From: Hetaerina americana
Lineage: Eukaryota > Arthropoda > Insecta > Odonata > Calopterygidae
Reading direction: 5' to 3'
Assembly (NCBI GenBank): GCA_022747635.1
Contig: JAKTNV010000075.1
Coordinates: 1,116,001-1,180,000, forward strand
Length of the DNA: 64,000 nt
Part shown: positions 31,332-41,604 of the stretch, in pieces
Position numbering within the stretch: the stretch's first letter is position 1
How the letters are laid out: every line of letters starts with the position of its first letter
Position numbers and translations under genes: made by a program
Notes under the pieces: model-generated
Databases searched by the model: none
Told to the model about the DNA's origin: nothing
Seen by the model: only the letters and a program-made list of their open reading frames with translations

Positions 31332-31973
31332 ATGACGTTAGCCTGGAAGCATCCGTGTACCTGTATTTGCGCGGGTCCCTCAGGCTGCGGGAAAACCACA
31401 TTTGTCACGCAGTTTATGGAAAATTTAGATTATATGGTGAATAGCCCGATACGTGAAATAGTATGGTGCTGTGCTCCTGGAAGTGAACCAAGCATTAGAA
31501 TACCCGTTCAATTTCGAACCGAAATACCGCCTTTCGAAGAATTTGGTGGTGTGCCAACGTTGTACGTGATTTATGATTTAATGAGCGAAGGGGCCTATAG
31601 CAAAGACGTCTCTAAACTGTTCACTAGAGGAAGCCATGACTTTAACATTTCGGTTTTCCTAATTACGCAGAATATTTTTTATCAAAACCCGCAAGCGAGA
31701 AACATCTCGCTAAATTCCAAGTATATCGTTGTCTTTAAGAATCCTAGAGATAGGTCGCAATTTGGTCACTTGGCTAGGCAGGTGTATCCGGAAAAATCGG
31801 GGGAATTGGAGAGGGTATATAAACAAGTTACGCAACAACCATTCGGTTATTTGGTTCTGGATCTTGGTCAGGACTCAGACGAGAGGTTTCGTTTTAGAAC
31901 GAAAATATTTCCTAAAGACGGGGCAACTGTAGTTTACATGTCCCTACACGATGAAAAGATTGAAGAACAATAA
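31332..31973 (+). CDS. A32-like genome-packaging ATPase
   Basis: A 213-aa FtsK/HerA-type P-loop ATPase of the poxvirus A32 group, thought to pump DNA into capsids. Walker A is GPSGCGKTT (residues 15-23), Walker B-like TLYVIYDLM (about 76-84), with a downstream SVFLITQN motif. The start is the ATG at 31332; it follows a splice acceptor (TTTCAG, ending 31323) placed 37 bases after the polB stop. The last ~23 bases overlap the next ORF. This gene together with capsid genes argues that the element was once a virus-like particle producer. Confidence 0.92.
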   Translation: MTLAWKHPCTCICAGPSGCGKTTFVTQFMENLDYMVNSPIREIVWCCAPGSEPSIRIPVQFRTEIPPFEEFGGVPTLYVIYDLMSEGAYSKDVSKLFTRGSHDFNISVFLITQNIFYQNPQARNISLNSKYIVVFKNPRDRSQFGHLARQVYPEKSGELERVYKQVTQQPFGYLVLDLGQDSDERFRFRTKIFPKDGATVVYMSLHDEKIEEQ

Positions 31974-32286
31974 ACATTTGCTCCACGTCTTAAAATCGGC
32001 AAAACCAAAACTTCGCACTGCGATTGTTAAAACCTCGGACGACGAGTTGATCAAAGCCATTTGCGATTGTTGTTTGAATACACTTAACGGGAACCATAAG
32101 ATAGATAATAGGTTAAAACAAAAACTATCCAAGCATCGTAACACGTTGAGAAAGTTAGCTGTGCGGGGGGCGAGTGTGAAGAAGAAACGTGCGCTGCTCG
32201 TACAAAAAGGTGGTTTTTTACCATTATTGCTGGGATCAATTTTAAGCGTTTCATCGGTAGCCTGCTGGGAAAATGAGCCTGCGTAA
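31951..32286 (+). CDS. Small basic protein with hydrophobic C-terminus, possible virion core peptide
   Basis: 111 aa, Lys/Arg-rich (MKRLKNNKHLLHVLKSAKPK) with the motif VQKGGFLPLLLGSILS near the C-terminus. Similar short basic proteins with a GGFLP-like hydrophobic patch occur in Polintons and adintoviruses and have been likened to adenovirus core peptides; I recall this only as a resemblance. It overlaps the ATPase end by 23 bases and the next ORF by 14, so it belongs to a tightly packed unit. Confidence 0.65.
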   Translation: MKRLKNNKHLLHVLKSAKPKLRTAIVKTSDDELIKAICDCCLNTLNGNHKIDNRLKQKLSKHRNTLRKLAVRGASVKKKRALLVQKGGFLPLLLGSILSVSSVACWENEPA

Positions 32287-32776
32287 GATGCTAGTCGTGA
32301 CTCCGGAAGTTTTTGATCGAAGTCGTGTAAAGGCTAGGTTGAGTACATTGGACAAGGAAATGAAAGGTGTGTTGGTTAAGAAAAGTATAAAGGATATTGA
32401 TAAGTGGCATTTGTATAAAAGAATACTCGATAAATACCTTGACGCCGTCTCAGATATAAACTCCCCCGTACACGTTCCAATAGTCAAGTCCTTGGTAGAA
32501 ACACCAACGAGGTCACGAGTTGCTGACGAGAGAGAGGAAATCCCCGCATTGAGAAAAACTCTGGCAGAAGTGAAAAGGTTGAATAAAGATTTAGACTCGA
32601 CATGGGGACGCATACACGAAAGGCTAGGGGGAATGGAAAGCGTAACGTCAACGAGAAAAAAACGAAACCTATCGCGAGAAAGAAAACAACAGCTACCGTC
32701 TCCAAGAAAAATTCCGAGAAAAAGCGAGCGCGTAAGAAAACCGAAGACATACGGTCCGGATTGGGACACGACGTGA
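32273..32776 (+). CDS. Charged, helix-rich Polinton protein of unknown function
   Basis: A 167-aa ORF from ATG 32273 (MSLRKMLVVTPEVFDRS). The middle (EREEIPALRKTLAEVKRLNKDL) looks coiled-coil forming and the C-terminus is very basic (STRKKRNLSRERKQQL). Its last 175 bases overlap the integrase N-terminal region in another frame; both readings are Lys/Arg-rich there. No known domain is recognised. Position between ATPase and integrase suggests a virion or DNA-binding role, which is inference. Confidence 0.6.
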   Translation: MSLRKMLVVTPEVFDRSRVKARLSTLDKEMKGVLVKKSIKDIDKWHLYKRILDKYLDAVSDINSPVHVPIVKSLVETPTRSRVADEREEIPALRKTLAEVKRLNKDLDSTWGRIHERLGGMESVTSTRKKRNLSRERKQQLPSPRKIPRKSERVRKPKTYGPDWDTT

Positions 32777-33816
32777 TTGAGAACATATATAATAGCCCAG
32801 AGCACCCTGCCGGGTTTTCATCGGTTGAAAAATTATATAAAGCTACGGGAATAGGCCGAAAGGTGATTCGTGAGTGGTTAGAATCTCAAGAGGCATATAC
32901 ACGACACAAACCGGTGAGGAAAAGGTTCCCCAGAAATCACTATAACGTAACTTACATTGATGAGTGCTGGCAGTGCGATTTGAATGATTTGAGAAGATTG
33001 AAAAAATACAACAACGGGTGCTGTTACATTATGACTATAATAGACCTATTCTCCCGTTTTGCGTGGGCGAAAGCTTTGAGGACAAAGAGGCCGGAGGAGA
33101 TAATTGAAGTATTTAAGGCTATATTTCGCGAACGCAAACCATTGAAAATTCAGAGCGATAAAGGGGGTGAATTTGTTAATAGTAAATTTAAAACTTTTCT
33201 CTCGAATCGAGGGGTAAAGTTTTACACCACAAATAATCCGGACATTAAGGCTAGCCTCGTTGAACGTTTCAATCGCACGCTAAAGTCTAAAATGTACAAG
33301 TATTTCACGAAATACACAACCTACAAATATGTCGATGTGCTCCCAAAACTCATTAGTAGTTATAACAATTGCGTTCATTCTAGCACAGGTATCGCACCCT
33401 CCAAAGTGAATGCAAAAAATGCATTTTCAATCGCTAGTCACATGAGGAAACCACTTACTAGCAAATATTTTAAATTGAACGCGAATGATTATGTGAGAAT
33501 CAGTAAGGAGCGACTTCCATTTACCAAAGGATACACTCCAAACTATACTAGTGAAATATTCAAAATCGCGGACGTGGATCGATCGAGGTCAATACCGACA
33601 TATAAATTGAAGGACCTTAACGGTGAGGATATAAAGGGTAGTTTCTATGTGGAAGAACTAGTCAAGGTGAATGTGTCCTCCGAGACGGAATATAGGATAG
33701 AAAAAGTTTTGAGACGTAAAGGGAGTGGACCTAAATTGGAATACTTTGTCAAGTGGGAAGGATACCCATCCTCATTTAATTCTTGGATTCCTGCCTCCTC
33801 CGTGCGTACATTATGA
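32602..33816 (+). CDS. int: Retroviral-like DDE integrase with chromodomain
   Basis: Up to 404 aa from ATG 32602. The catalytic triad is D in WQCDLND (near 124), D in IQSDKGGEF (near 184) and E in SLVERFNRTLK (near 220), with 34 residues between the second D and E. The C-terminus carries a chromodomain (about 362-403: YRIEKVLRRKG, LEYFVKWEGYPSSFNSWIPAS), a module that can guide integration to marked chromatin. It joins the AGT/ACT ends to the target and produces the 6-bp duplication seen here. The stop overlaps the next start (ATGA). The basic N-terminal ~50 residues overlap the previous ORF, so a later start is possible. Confidence 0.93.
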   Translation: MGTHTRKARGNGKRNVNEKKTKPIARKKTTATVSKKNSEKKRARKKTEDIRSGLGHDVIENIYNSPEHPAGFSSVEKLYKATGIGRKVIREWLESQEAYTRHKPVRKRFPRNHYNVTYIDECWQCDLNDLRRLKKYNNGCCYIMTIIDLFSRFAWAKALRTKRPEEIIEVFKAIFRERKPLKIQSDKGGEFVNSKFKTFLSNRGVKFYTTNNPDIKASLVERFNRTLKSKMYKYFTKYTTYKYVDVLPKLISSYNNCVHSSTGIAPSKVNAKNAFSIASHMRKPLTSKYFKLNANDYVRISKERLPFTKGYTPNYTSEIFKIADVDRSRSIPTYKLKDLNGEDIKGSFYVEELVKVNVSSETEYRIEKVLRRKGSGPKLEYFVKWEGYPSSFNSWIPASSVRTL

Positions 33817-34793
33817 ACGAATTTTATCTTACACTACCTAGCGACAGTTCGAGGGATTTCTATCCGAGAAATACGATAGCTAACTACAAAACAAAATTGA
33901 GTCATCGTATCGATTTGATGAATGATGATTGGTACGTAGGTCTGGCGGAAATTTCCCTTCCATCTATTCATATTCTTTCTGGTGAAGTAAGAGAGGTAAT
34001 TGGAGATGCTGGAACTTTGGAGGAAGAAGAAGAAGCGTCTTCTAAAGATAATAGAACGCGAAATGAAAAGGGATTAGTTCGCGGAGAAATAGGAGGAGGA
34101 CCAAAGTATGAATCTAGCGACGTTAAAATTAGATTAAAAGATGGTTCGTTCTTCGTGGTACCTACTGGCGCATACGAATCACTAGGTAAGGCATTTGTCA
34201 AACCATTCCTCGAACTAGATAAAGCGAAACGTATAGCAGTACAAACGGAAATCTTTAATGCGAATAATGATGATCTTCCATTCGCTGAAAACGTATCAGG
34301 ATTGAGTGAGCGTATAGAACCTGGCGTGTTAATTACTGCTAAAAACGTTACTTACACTTTACTTCCGGGCACGTATAATTCCTTTCGAGATTTATTTATT
34401 ACTACTCTGTCGGATTTTAGTACGATTAGTAGAAATTACATTCGTGGAGACATATCAGGTATAATATCCATACTAGCAGCGAAGGAAGCACATGCAATAA
34501 ACAAAAGCGATGTGGTAAAAGGAATCATAGCAAACTCCTCTTCCAACATATATGTCTACACAGATATAATCAAACCGCAATTTGTGGGTGATTCGCTCAG
34601 TCGATGCGTACGCATCTTGAATACTAAAATTGGTGAATATCAGACATTCAATCCGATATATTATTTCCCCGTTGAGAAGAACCATATCGAAAGCATCGAA
34701 ATTCTACTGAGTGATAAACTCGGTGAGCCCATATCTTTTCGTAGTGGTGAGCAAAGCTCTATAATAGTGTTACACTTTATAAAAAAGAACTAA
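33813..34793 (+). CDS. Minor capsid (penton-like) protein
   Basis: 326 aa from the ATG at 33813, overlapping the integrase stop; the open frame upstream to 33783 lacks an ATG. The N-terminus (MNEFYLTLPSDSSRDFYPRN, then WYVGLAEISLPS) is the typical opening of Polinton and adintovirus penton-like single jelly-roll proteins. An acidic insert (TLEEEEEASSKD) lies near residue 70. It should form the capsid vertices. The gene stands in the usual order before the pVI-like and major capsid genes. Confidence 0.85.
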   Translation: MNEFYLTLPSDSSRDFYPRNTIANYKTKLSHRIDLMNDDWYVGLAEISLPSIHILSGEVREVIGDAGTLEEEEEASSKDNRTRNEKGLVRGEIGGGPKYESSDVKIRLKDGSFFVVPTGAYESLGKAFVKPFLELDKAKRIAVQTEIFNANNDDLPFAENVSGLSERIEPGVLITAKNVTYTLLPGTYNSFRDLFITTLSDFSTISRNYIRGDISGIISILAAKEAHAINKSDVVKGIIANSSSNIYVYTDIIKPQFVGDSLSRCVRILNTKIGEYQTFNPIYYFPVEKNHIESIEILLSDKLGEPISFRSGEQSSIIVLHFIKKN

Positions 34794-34822
34794 TTCACGT
34801 TAGTTTATCATTCTGCGTCGAG

Positions 34823-35266
34823 ATGGCATCGGTGGTGGACCGATATTACAGTTATTATGCGAAGCAGGTGGGGGGAGAGATTGGGCCATTGTATAGAGCT
34901 TCGTACAGGGTACAAAAGGGACGAGGTATTGGAAGTTTTCTCGCAGGTCTGTGGCGTTTTGCTAAGCCATTACTATTCAGCGGACTGAAAAGTGTGGGTA
35001 AGGAAGCAGCGAGTGCGGGAGCGGCGGCTCTCGCGGACCTTGGGACTAAACCGGTAAAGGATATACTGCGCAGTAGAATAAACGAGGCGGAGCAGAACTT
35101 GAAACGCAAGGCCGAGGATAAGTTGAAAGGTATGACTGGTGGACGATTGAGGTTCGTGAAACGTCCAAGGCTAAATAAAATAAAACACATTGGTGGTAAG
35201 AAAAAACAGCATTCGAGTAGAAGGCGGAAACGAGGAAAGGTCGCGCTGAGTGATATTTTTTCATAA
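34823..35266 (+). CDS. pVI-like basic virion protein
   Basis: 147 aa, strongly basic. It has the motif GRGIGSFLAGLWR (about 33-45) and an Ala-rich helix after it, then a Lys/Arg-rich tail ending KVALSDIFS. The GxGIGxF block followed by an amphipathic stretch is shared by Polinton and adintovirus proteins likened to adenovirus pVI or pX, and is a plausible cleavage site for the element's protease. Its stop overlaps the start of the capsid gene (TAATG). Confidence 0.75.
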   Translation: MASVVDRYYSYYAKQVGGEIGPLYRASYRVQKGRGIGSFLAGLWRFAKPLLFSGLKSVGKEAASAGAAALADLGTKPVKDILRSRINEAEQNLKRKAEDKLKGMTGGRLRFVKRPRLNKIKHIGGKKKQHSSRRRKRGKVALSDIFS

Positions 35267-35795
35267 TGAGTGAGCACATGCTGGGTTCGCTGGACATATT
35301 CCAACCCAATCCTCCGATACAGACGAACATTCTCTCGAAGCGACTTGTATCATATAAACCCATCTCTTCGTTGGATAATAGATCCGTTATCGAATTTCTA
35401 ATAAAAGATTCTGGAGATGCGTACAAGGACTTGAATAGCGTTTATCTGAGACTTAAAGTGAAACTCTGTAAAAAGAATTTAACTGACTTTACCGATAGTG
35501 ATACCAATCAGCCGGGAGTCGTCAACAATCTTCTCCATTCTCTCTTTGAACAGTGTAATGTATATTTCAATGGAACTCTTGTCACACCATCCGAGGATAA
35601 TTACCACTATAGGAGCTTTTTCGAAAACGCGTTAAACTATGGGGTCGATGCGAGCAGAACGCACCTGCGTAATGTAGGCTGGGAATTAGATACGGGAAAT
35701 GATATCGATAAGACGGATTCTTCCAATGCAGGGTACACGAAACGAAAATCATGGTTCAAGAATAGCACCGAGGTGGAAATATTTGGTAAATTGCA
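35266..35795 (+). pseudogene. Major capsid protein gene, N-terminal part, broken by A3
   Basis: Starts at ATG 35266 overlapping the previous stop. The N-terminus (LVSYKPISSLDNRSVIEFL, DAYKDLNSVYLRLKVKL) is typical of Polinton/adintovirus double jelly-roll capsid proteins. After 176 codons it is cut by the A3 retrotransposon. The frame runs straight on into the truncated gag of A3, giving an accidental 349-codon chimeric ORF to 36315. The other half of the gene resumes at 40301. Capsid assembly from this copy is therefore not expected. Confidence 0.85.
35783..35795. repeat. Target duplication of A3, left copy
   Basis: TTGGTAAATTGCA, repeated at 40301-40313. The first T on the right could belong to the ACT tail, so 12 or 13 bases. 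Confidence 0.9.
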
Positions 35796-36315
35796 GTGCT
35801 CTTCGGAACCCCTTTGTGTGAATTGCGAGGGTACTCACCCAGTGTACTCTCGTAATTGCCCGAAGATGAAAGAAGAGAGGAAAGTCATGGAGATAAAAAC
35901 ACTGGAAAAAATCCCATATGCGGAAGCGAGGAGAAAATACAGGGCGCTAATCGCTCCAACTTTCTCCCGGTCCTTTGCTTCCGTTGCAACAACGCAATGT
36001 GTAAAGTGTACCATCGCCACGCAGACAGAGATCCCGAAAGAATCCCCAATAGAAACCACGCAAGTGCCTAAACCAAAAAGGGTGAAGGATGGAAAGAGTA
36101 AGGTGGACAAGGAGCCACCTACTCCTGTGGGCCCTTCAAAGAAGAGCCCACTAAAAACCACCAAGGGGAACACGCCAAAAGGGCGTGAGAATACACCTTC
36201 CCCGCCGCCTCCAGTCAAGCCAAAGAAGCCGGAGGTAATTGAAGAGGACCAGAGTATCTCTGATACTGAGGTCTTCGCAAACGAGTGGAAGAGGAAACAT
36301 CGCTTCAAGCGATAA
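35796..36315 (+). pseudogene. A3 ORF1, C-terminal remnant
   Basis: Only the end of gag remains: CVNCEGTHPVYSRNC knuckle and the Lys/Pro-rich tail to RKHRFKR. It is in frame with the upstream capsid N-terminus by chance. In A2 and A4 the last knuckle reads YSRDC. Confidence 0.85.
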
Positions 36316-36397
36316 CCTCAATAGAGTGGGTCATCTCCCTTTTTAGTCATCTCTTTTATTTATATATTTATTTATTTATTCTAATTTAACACTTTAA

Positions 36398-39300
36398 ATG
36401 TGTTCCATTCTGCAGTGGAACTGCAATGGCTTTTATCGGCACAAGGAGGAGCTGGCCATTTTAATCCAAGATTTTAAACCCTCTTGTATTTGTCTCCAAG
36501 AGACCCATTTTAAGGCTGAAGATAAGGGTATTCTGAAGGGGTTCACTGTTTTTAGAACGGATGACCTAAGTGGCCAACGAGCCCAAGGGGGAGTAGCAGT
36601 TGCGGCCCGTGAGGGCCTTTACACCTCGCGAGTCCAACTGAACTCTCCATTCCAGGCCGTCGCTGTCACGGTGCACACCCCTGAGAGGATGACGTTATGC
36701 AACGTGTATCTGCCAGAGGGTGCACCGGTGACCCGCCTGAACCTTGAAGCCCTTGTCCACCAGCTTCCTCAGCCGTTCATTTTGATGGGAGATTTTAATG
36801 CCCATGATCCTCTCTGGGGAGGGCCAGAAACCCAAAGCAATAGGAGAGGTCGAATTTTATCCAACTTTATTGACGATTTTAACCTGTTTTTATTAAATAG
36901 CGGCGAAAAAACCCGGTTTAACAGCTTCAATGGGGAATTCTCAGCAATAGATCTTTGTCTATGCTCGAGAAGTCTAGCCCCAAAGCTGAAAATGTCCACC
37001 CACAACGATCTCTGTGGGAGTGACCATTTTCCTCTTCTACTCGTTAAAGAAGACTCTTCGCCCACCATTTCAAAACCTCCGGAAAAGTGGCGTATTAACC
37101 GTGCGGACTGGCCACTTTTCAAGCGTACGTTTACATATAAACACGACGCAAGTTTCGACGCGTTGCACAACGTCGATAAACTAAGTTCAACGCTGTTGGC
37201 GGCAGCTACCAAAAGTATCCCTCGTACGTCCGGGAACATTAATCGAGCTCCTGTCCCTTGGTGGAACGGGTAATGCGACCGGGCGATTCGGGCGAGGAAA
37301 AAAGCATTGAATATTTTTAGAAAATATCCCACGGCAACTAATCTGGCATCGTACCGCCGCCTGAGAGCGCGAGCTCGAAGGGCCGTGAAGGAGGCCAAGA
37401 GGGCTTCCTGGATAGAATACGTCTCTACCATCAACCATCGCACGCCGCTTGGTCAGGTATGGGACAAAGTGAAGAAAATCTCCGGGTCCAAGGGCTCATT
37501 TGTCATCTCGCCATTGCTTGTTGCTGGCCGGGTGGTTAATTCACCTGCCGAAATAAGCAACATATTTGCCAGTCAGTTCGCGGCCAATAGCAGTGACGAG
37601 GGCTATGCCGCGGACTTTGCGAACCTGAAGAGGCGATGCGAGAGAGTCCCTCTCAATTTCGGTGCAGGTCCTACAAGCGAATACTACAATGAGCCTTTCA
37701 CGTCCTGGGAGCTTAAATCCGCCATCGAAGACTCCCATTACACCTCGCCAGGGGCGGACGAAATCCACAACGCATTTCTCCGGAACATTCCGGAAACTGC
37801 GATTGGGGAGGTCCTAAATACCCTCAACCAACTTTGGAACGAGGGCAGTTTTCCAAATGCCTGGCGAGAGTCCATCGTGATACCAATCCCAAAACAGGGC
37901 AAGGACAAAAATGACCCGAACAACTACCGTCCCATATCTCTCACCAGCTGCCTGTGCAAGGTGATGGAACGGATGGTAAACCGACGTCTCATGTGGTGCT
38001 TGGAGAGTCGACACCTGCTCTCCGACGCTCAGTGCGGCTTTCGGCGTGGCAGGTCCACGACAGACCATCTGGTGCGCACTGAGAACTTCATCCAGGAAGC
38101 CTTTCTCCACCGTCAACACGTCATAGCAGTCTTTTTCGACCTGGAGAAGGCCTATGATAGTGTGTGGCGATGGAGAATCCTCAACACGCTCCACAAGTGG
38201 GGATTTAGAGGCAACATGGCCCTATTTATCAGGAATTTTTTAACTAACCGCCTTTTTAAAGTAAGTACTGGGAAGCACTTATCCCGATCTTTTACACAGG
38301 AGAACGGGGTACCCCAGGGTTCAGTACTGAGCGTGACGTTATTTGCCATCGCCATCAACGACGTGGTGGAATGCATCAATGCCCCGGTGATGGCATCGCT
38401 CTATGTGGACGACTTAGCCATATTTTGCCGGTCGACACGACTGCCAAACGCTTCCAGTCAAGCCCAGGTGACTCTAAACAAACTGGGAGAGTGGTCGCGA
38501 AAGAACGGATTTCGTTTCTCCATGGAGAAAACGAAATGCGTGCACTTTCACCGTCTTCGCGGTTACCACGTTACCCCGACCCTAACCCTGTTGGGTAGGA
38601 TTCTTCCATTTGTGGAGTCCGTCCGCTTTCTCGGCATGATCCTGGACCAAAAGCTGAACTGGCGGGAGCATATCCGCGTGTTACGCGAGAGGTGTCGCCA
38701 AACCCTCAACGTTTTAAAGTTTTTAACTCACTCCACTTGGGGAGCAGACCGCACTACCGTGCTTTTATTGTACAGAGGCTTGGTGCGATCCAAACTGGAC
38801 TATGGTTCCATAGTGTATTCCTCAGCACGAGAGTCTTACTTGAGACCACTCACATGTGTCCACAATGCTGGGATACGGTTGGCCACCGGGGCATTTAGAA
38901 CAAGCCCAGTCCCAAGCTTACTTGCAGACGCAGGGGAGCCTCCGTTGGAAACCCGCAGGATGATTTTAATGGGCAACTATGCCTGTAAAATTTTGTCAGA
39001 GACAATCCACCCTTGTTTTAACATAGTTTTTAACCAACGGTTTTTAGACTTATTTAACAGGCGGAGAAGGGCAACTAGGCCCTTTGCCGTTCGTTTTAAT
39101 GATATTATTAATGAGGTAAATTTTACATTTCCTCAAATATGCCCCGTCTCTTATGCTAAGTATCCGCCTTGGTTAACGCCAATGCCGGATATTAAACTCA
39201 TTGCCAGTGCACGCCGCAAAGCCAAGACGACCGATTCCGAATACCAGCAGCTCTTTAGTTCCGTCCTCAGCTCACTTTCTGACTTCGTCCCAGTCTACAC

Positions 39301-40097
39301 CGACGGGTCAAAGTCAGAATCTGCATGTGCCTATGCGGTCGTGTCCCACTACCATGGAGTCGTGAGGAAAAAACTGCACACTTCTTGCAGCATTTTCACA
39401 GCCGAGCTGTCAGCCATAAGGACGGCCCTAGGAGAAATAAAAGAAAGCAATGGCTCTTTCCTCATCTGCACAGACTCGTTGAGCGCCCTAAAATCTTTAT
39501 CGGTCTTTGCACCTGTGCACCCGATAGTCCAGGAGATCCATTATACCCTGTTGTCCCTTCAGAGAAAGGGGAACAGGGTCTCCTTTATATGGACTCCTGG
39601 TCACGTCGGCATAAGAGGCAACGAAAAAGCTGACCAGGCAGCGAAGGATGCCCTTCGACAACCCGAGACCGCCTCCACTTTGGTTCCAATGGAGGACGTG
39701 AAGGCCGCCTTGCGGAACTCGGTCCTGCATCAGTGGAAGGAGACTTGGCAGTCTCTGCAAAATAATAAACTCAGGGCAATAAAACCGGTCGTTTCCCCAT
39801 GGTCCTCTTCCATCCGGAGCATTCGGAGGGAAGAGGTCATGATTACGCGCATGAGAATAGGACACTGCCCTCACTCATTCGTACCTCTTTGCGGAGGTAA
39901 AAGAACAGCCCCGCTGCAATGAGTGTTTCCAACCCCTGACGATAAAACATATCCTGACGGAATGTAAAACATACGAAAGGGCCAGAGACATGTTGAAGAT
40001 AAGGGGAGACTTAAGAAATATTTTAGGGGATGACTCTGGGTCTATAAACCGAGTCTTAAGTTTTTTAAGGTATACTGGTTTAATGGGGCAGCTTTAG
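36398..40097 (+). pseudogene. A3 ORF2 polyprotein (EN-RT-RNase H), two inactivating changes
   Basis: Endonuclease, RT and RNase H are all recognisable and the RT motif YVDDLAIF is intact. A TAA at 37271-37273 (GGGTAATGC against GGGGAATGC in A4) stops the protein after the endonuclease. A CT deletion near 39867 (GGACACTGCC against GGACACTCTGCC) shifts the RNase H tail out of frame, so the last ~60 residues are lost. The copy is young but not autonomous. Confidence 0.9.
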
Positions 40098-40300
40098 CTT
40101 TGGAGCTCATAATTTTAATGCTTTTGATTTTAGCATTTTCCCTTTTTTTTTTTTTTTGTTTAATTTTTTTATTTATATATTTATTCGTATTTATTTGTTT
40201 ACTTATTCCTAGTTTAAAAGGAACATAAGTTTTACGTAATTACAGTGGTGCAAAATGACCATAGCTGTCGACGCACCCTACAAACCCCTAAAACTACTAC

Positions 40301-41070
40301 TTGGTAAATTGCACGTGGACGTGTTCAATCAGTCGCAACTATTGCTGGATCGAGTCGATGTTGGAATTAGGTTGGTGCTTGCACCTCCCTCCTATCTCAT
40401 GGAGGGAGAAGAAGGAGTCTTGAAAATTCTCGACGCTTCTCTTTCCGTGCAACAGTTTGAAATCAATCCGTCCATATTGGTGGCGCATAGTAAAATATTA
40501 CAAAGTGGGAAAAATGCGAAATATCATTACAAAAGAACTGAACTAAAGACTTTTACTATACCTGCCGGAGGTCGAACCTTGAATATCGATAATGCTATTG
40601 TTGGACGGATACCTAACACAATCGTTTTTGCAATGGTAGATAATGAATCATATGCGGGCAGTGTGATGAGGAATCCGTTCGCCTTATCTCATTATTCATT
40701 GGAGAATTTTTCAATGTTTGTAAACGGTGTTCAGATTCCTTCGGAAGGTTTGCAGTGTAATTTCTACGGGAAAAAATATTGGGCACGTGCGTACGATACA
40801 TTATTTTCGGGTACTGGAATAAAGCACGCTGACAGAGGTAATCAAATCACGTACGACATGTTCGGACACGGTTATTTCATGCTAGTCTTTGATCTAACCC
40901 CCGACAATTCTGGGAATGAGGATCATATAAGTTTAGGAGACAGAGGTGTGGTGAGAATAGAGGCTAAATTCGAGCGAGAGTTGACAAAAACAGTCACGTG
41001 TCTGCTTTTTGCTGAGTATGACGCTACATTGGAAATAGATAAAGACAGGAACATTATCGCAAACTTTTAG
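40301..41070 (+). pseudogene. Major capsid protein gene, C-terminal part
   Basis: The capsid frame resumes after the A3 tail and second duplication copy: HVDVFNQSQLLLDRVDVGIR, IVGRIPNTIVFAMVDNES, LENFSMFVNGVQIPSEG. It stops at 41070, two bases before the protease ATG. Counted without A3 and one duplication copy, the two parts keep the same frame, so A3 is the only visible lesion in the gene. Such C-terminal motifs are usual in Polinton capsid proteins. Confidence 0.85.
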
Positions 41071-41072
41071 TC

Positions 41073-41570
41073 ATGGATAGCGTGCAGATAGATACGTTAT
41101 TAAGACAATTTAAAATATTCCGCGGAGTCTATGCATCTGATAGGTTACCAAAATCACCTCAAAATGGAGTTTACATAGTTAATTTAGATCCTTCTAATTT
41201 ACCTGGTTCTCACTGGGTGGGGATATACTTGGACAATCATTCAGCCGAGTATTTTGATTCTTATGGTCTGCCTCCCTTCGTAGCGAACGTACGCCAATTT
41301 TTAAAACCATTCACAGTCACTCAAAATCGTGTACAAATTCAAAGCTTTCATTCGGATATTTGCGGTGAATACTGCTGTCTCTATACCGCGGGTAAATCTT
41401 TAGGACAAAAACTACAAAAATTCCTCAACCAATTCCACCAAACCATCCCCCATCTCAACGACTGCCGAGCCTTGAAGCTGTTCCGTCTAACCTTCAACCA
41501 ACTACGACGCGTCAGATGTCACCCTAGAGCTCAACGGTGCTGTTCCAGAATAAATAGGACGAATTGGTGA
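41073..41570 (+). CDS. Adenain-like cysteine protease
   Basis: 165 aa, the maturation protease of Polintons, related to adenovirus adenain and Ulp1. Catalytic residues appear as H47 (GSHWVG), D62 (EYFDSYG), oxyanion Q90 and nucleophile C97 (DICGEYCCLY). The seven-residue Q-to-C distance matches what is known for adenain. It starts two bases after the capsid stop. Likely targets are the pVI-like and core proteins. The C-terminal ~30 residues are rich in Arg and Cys. Confidence 0.92.
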   Translation: MDSVQIDTLLRQFKIFRGVYASDRLPKSPQNGVYIVNLDPSNLPGSHWVGIYLDNHSAEYFDSYGLPPFVANVRQFLKPFTVTQNRVQIQSFHSDICGEYCCLYTAGKSLGQKLQKFLNQFHQTIPHLNDCRALKLFRLTFNQLRRVRCHPRAQRCCSRINRTNW

Positions 41571-41604
41571 GGAAAACATCCATTGCGGAAGAGAAAGCCA
41601 AAGG

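Larger units (their letters stand above)
35796..40300 (+). mobile_element. I-clade non-LTR copy A3, 5'-truncated, inside the Polinton capsid gene
   Basis: A 4,505-bp copy beginning inside the second zinc knuckle of ORF1 and ending with the family hairpin and ACT triplets. It is very close to A2 and A4 over its whole length. Its duplication TTGGTAAATTGCA flanks it. ORF2 carries one nonsense codon and a 2-base deletion. Confidence 0.93.
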
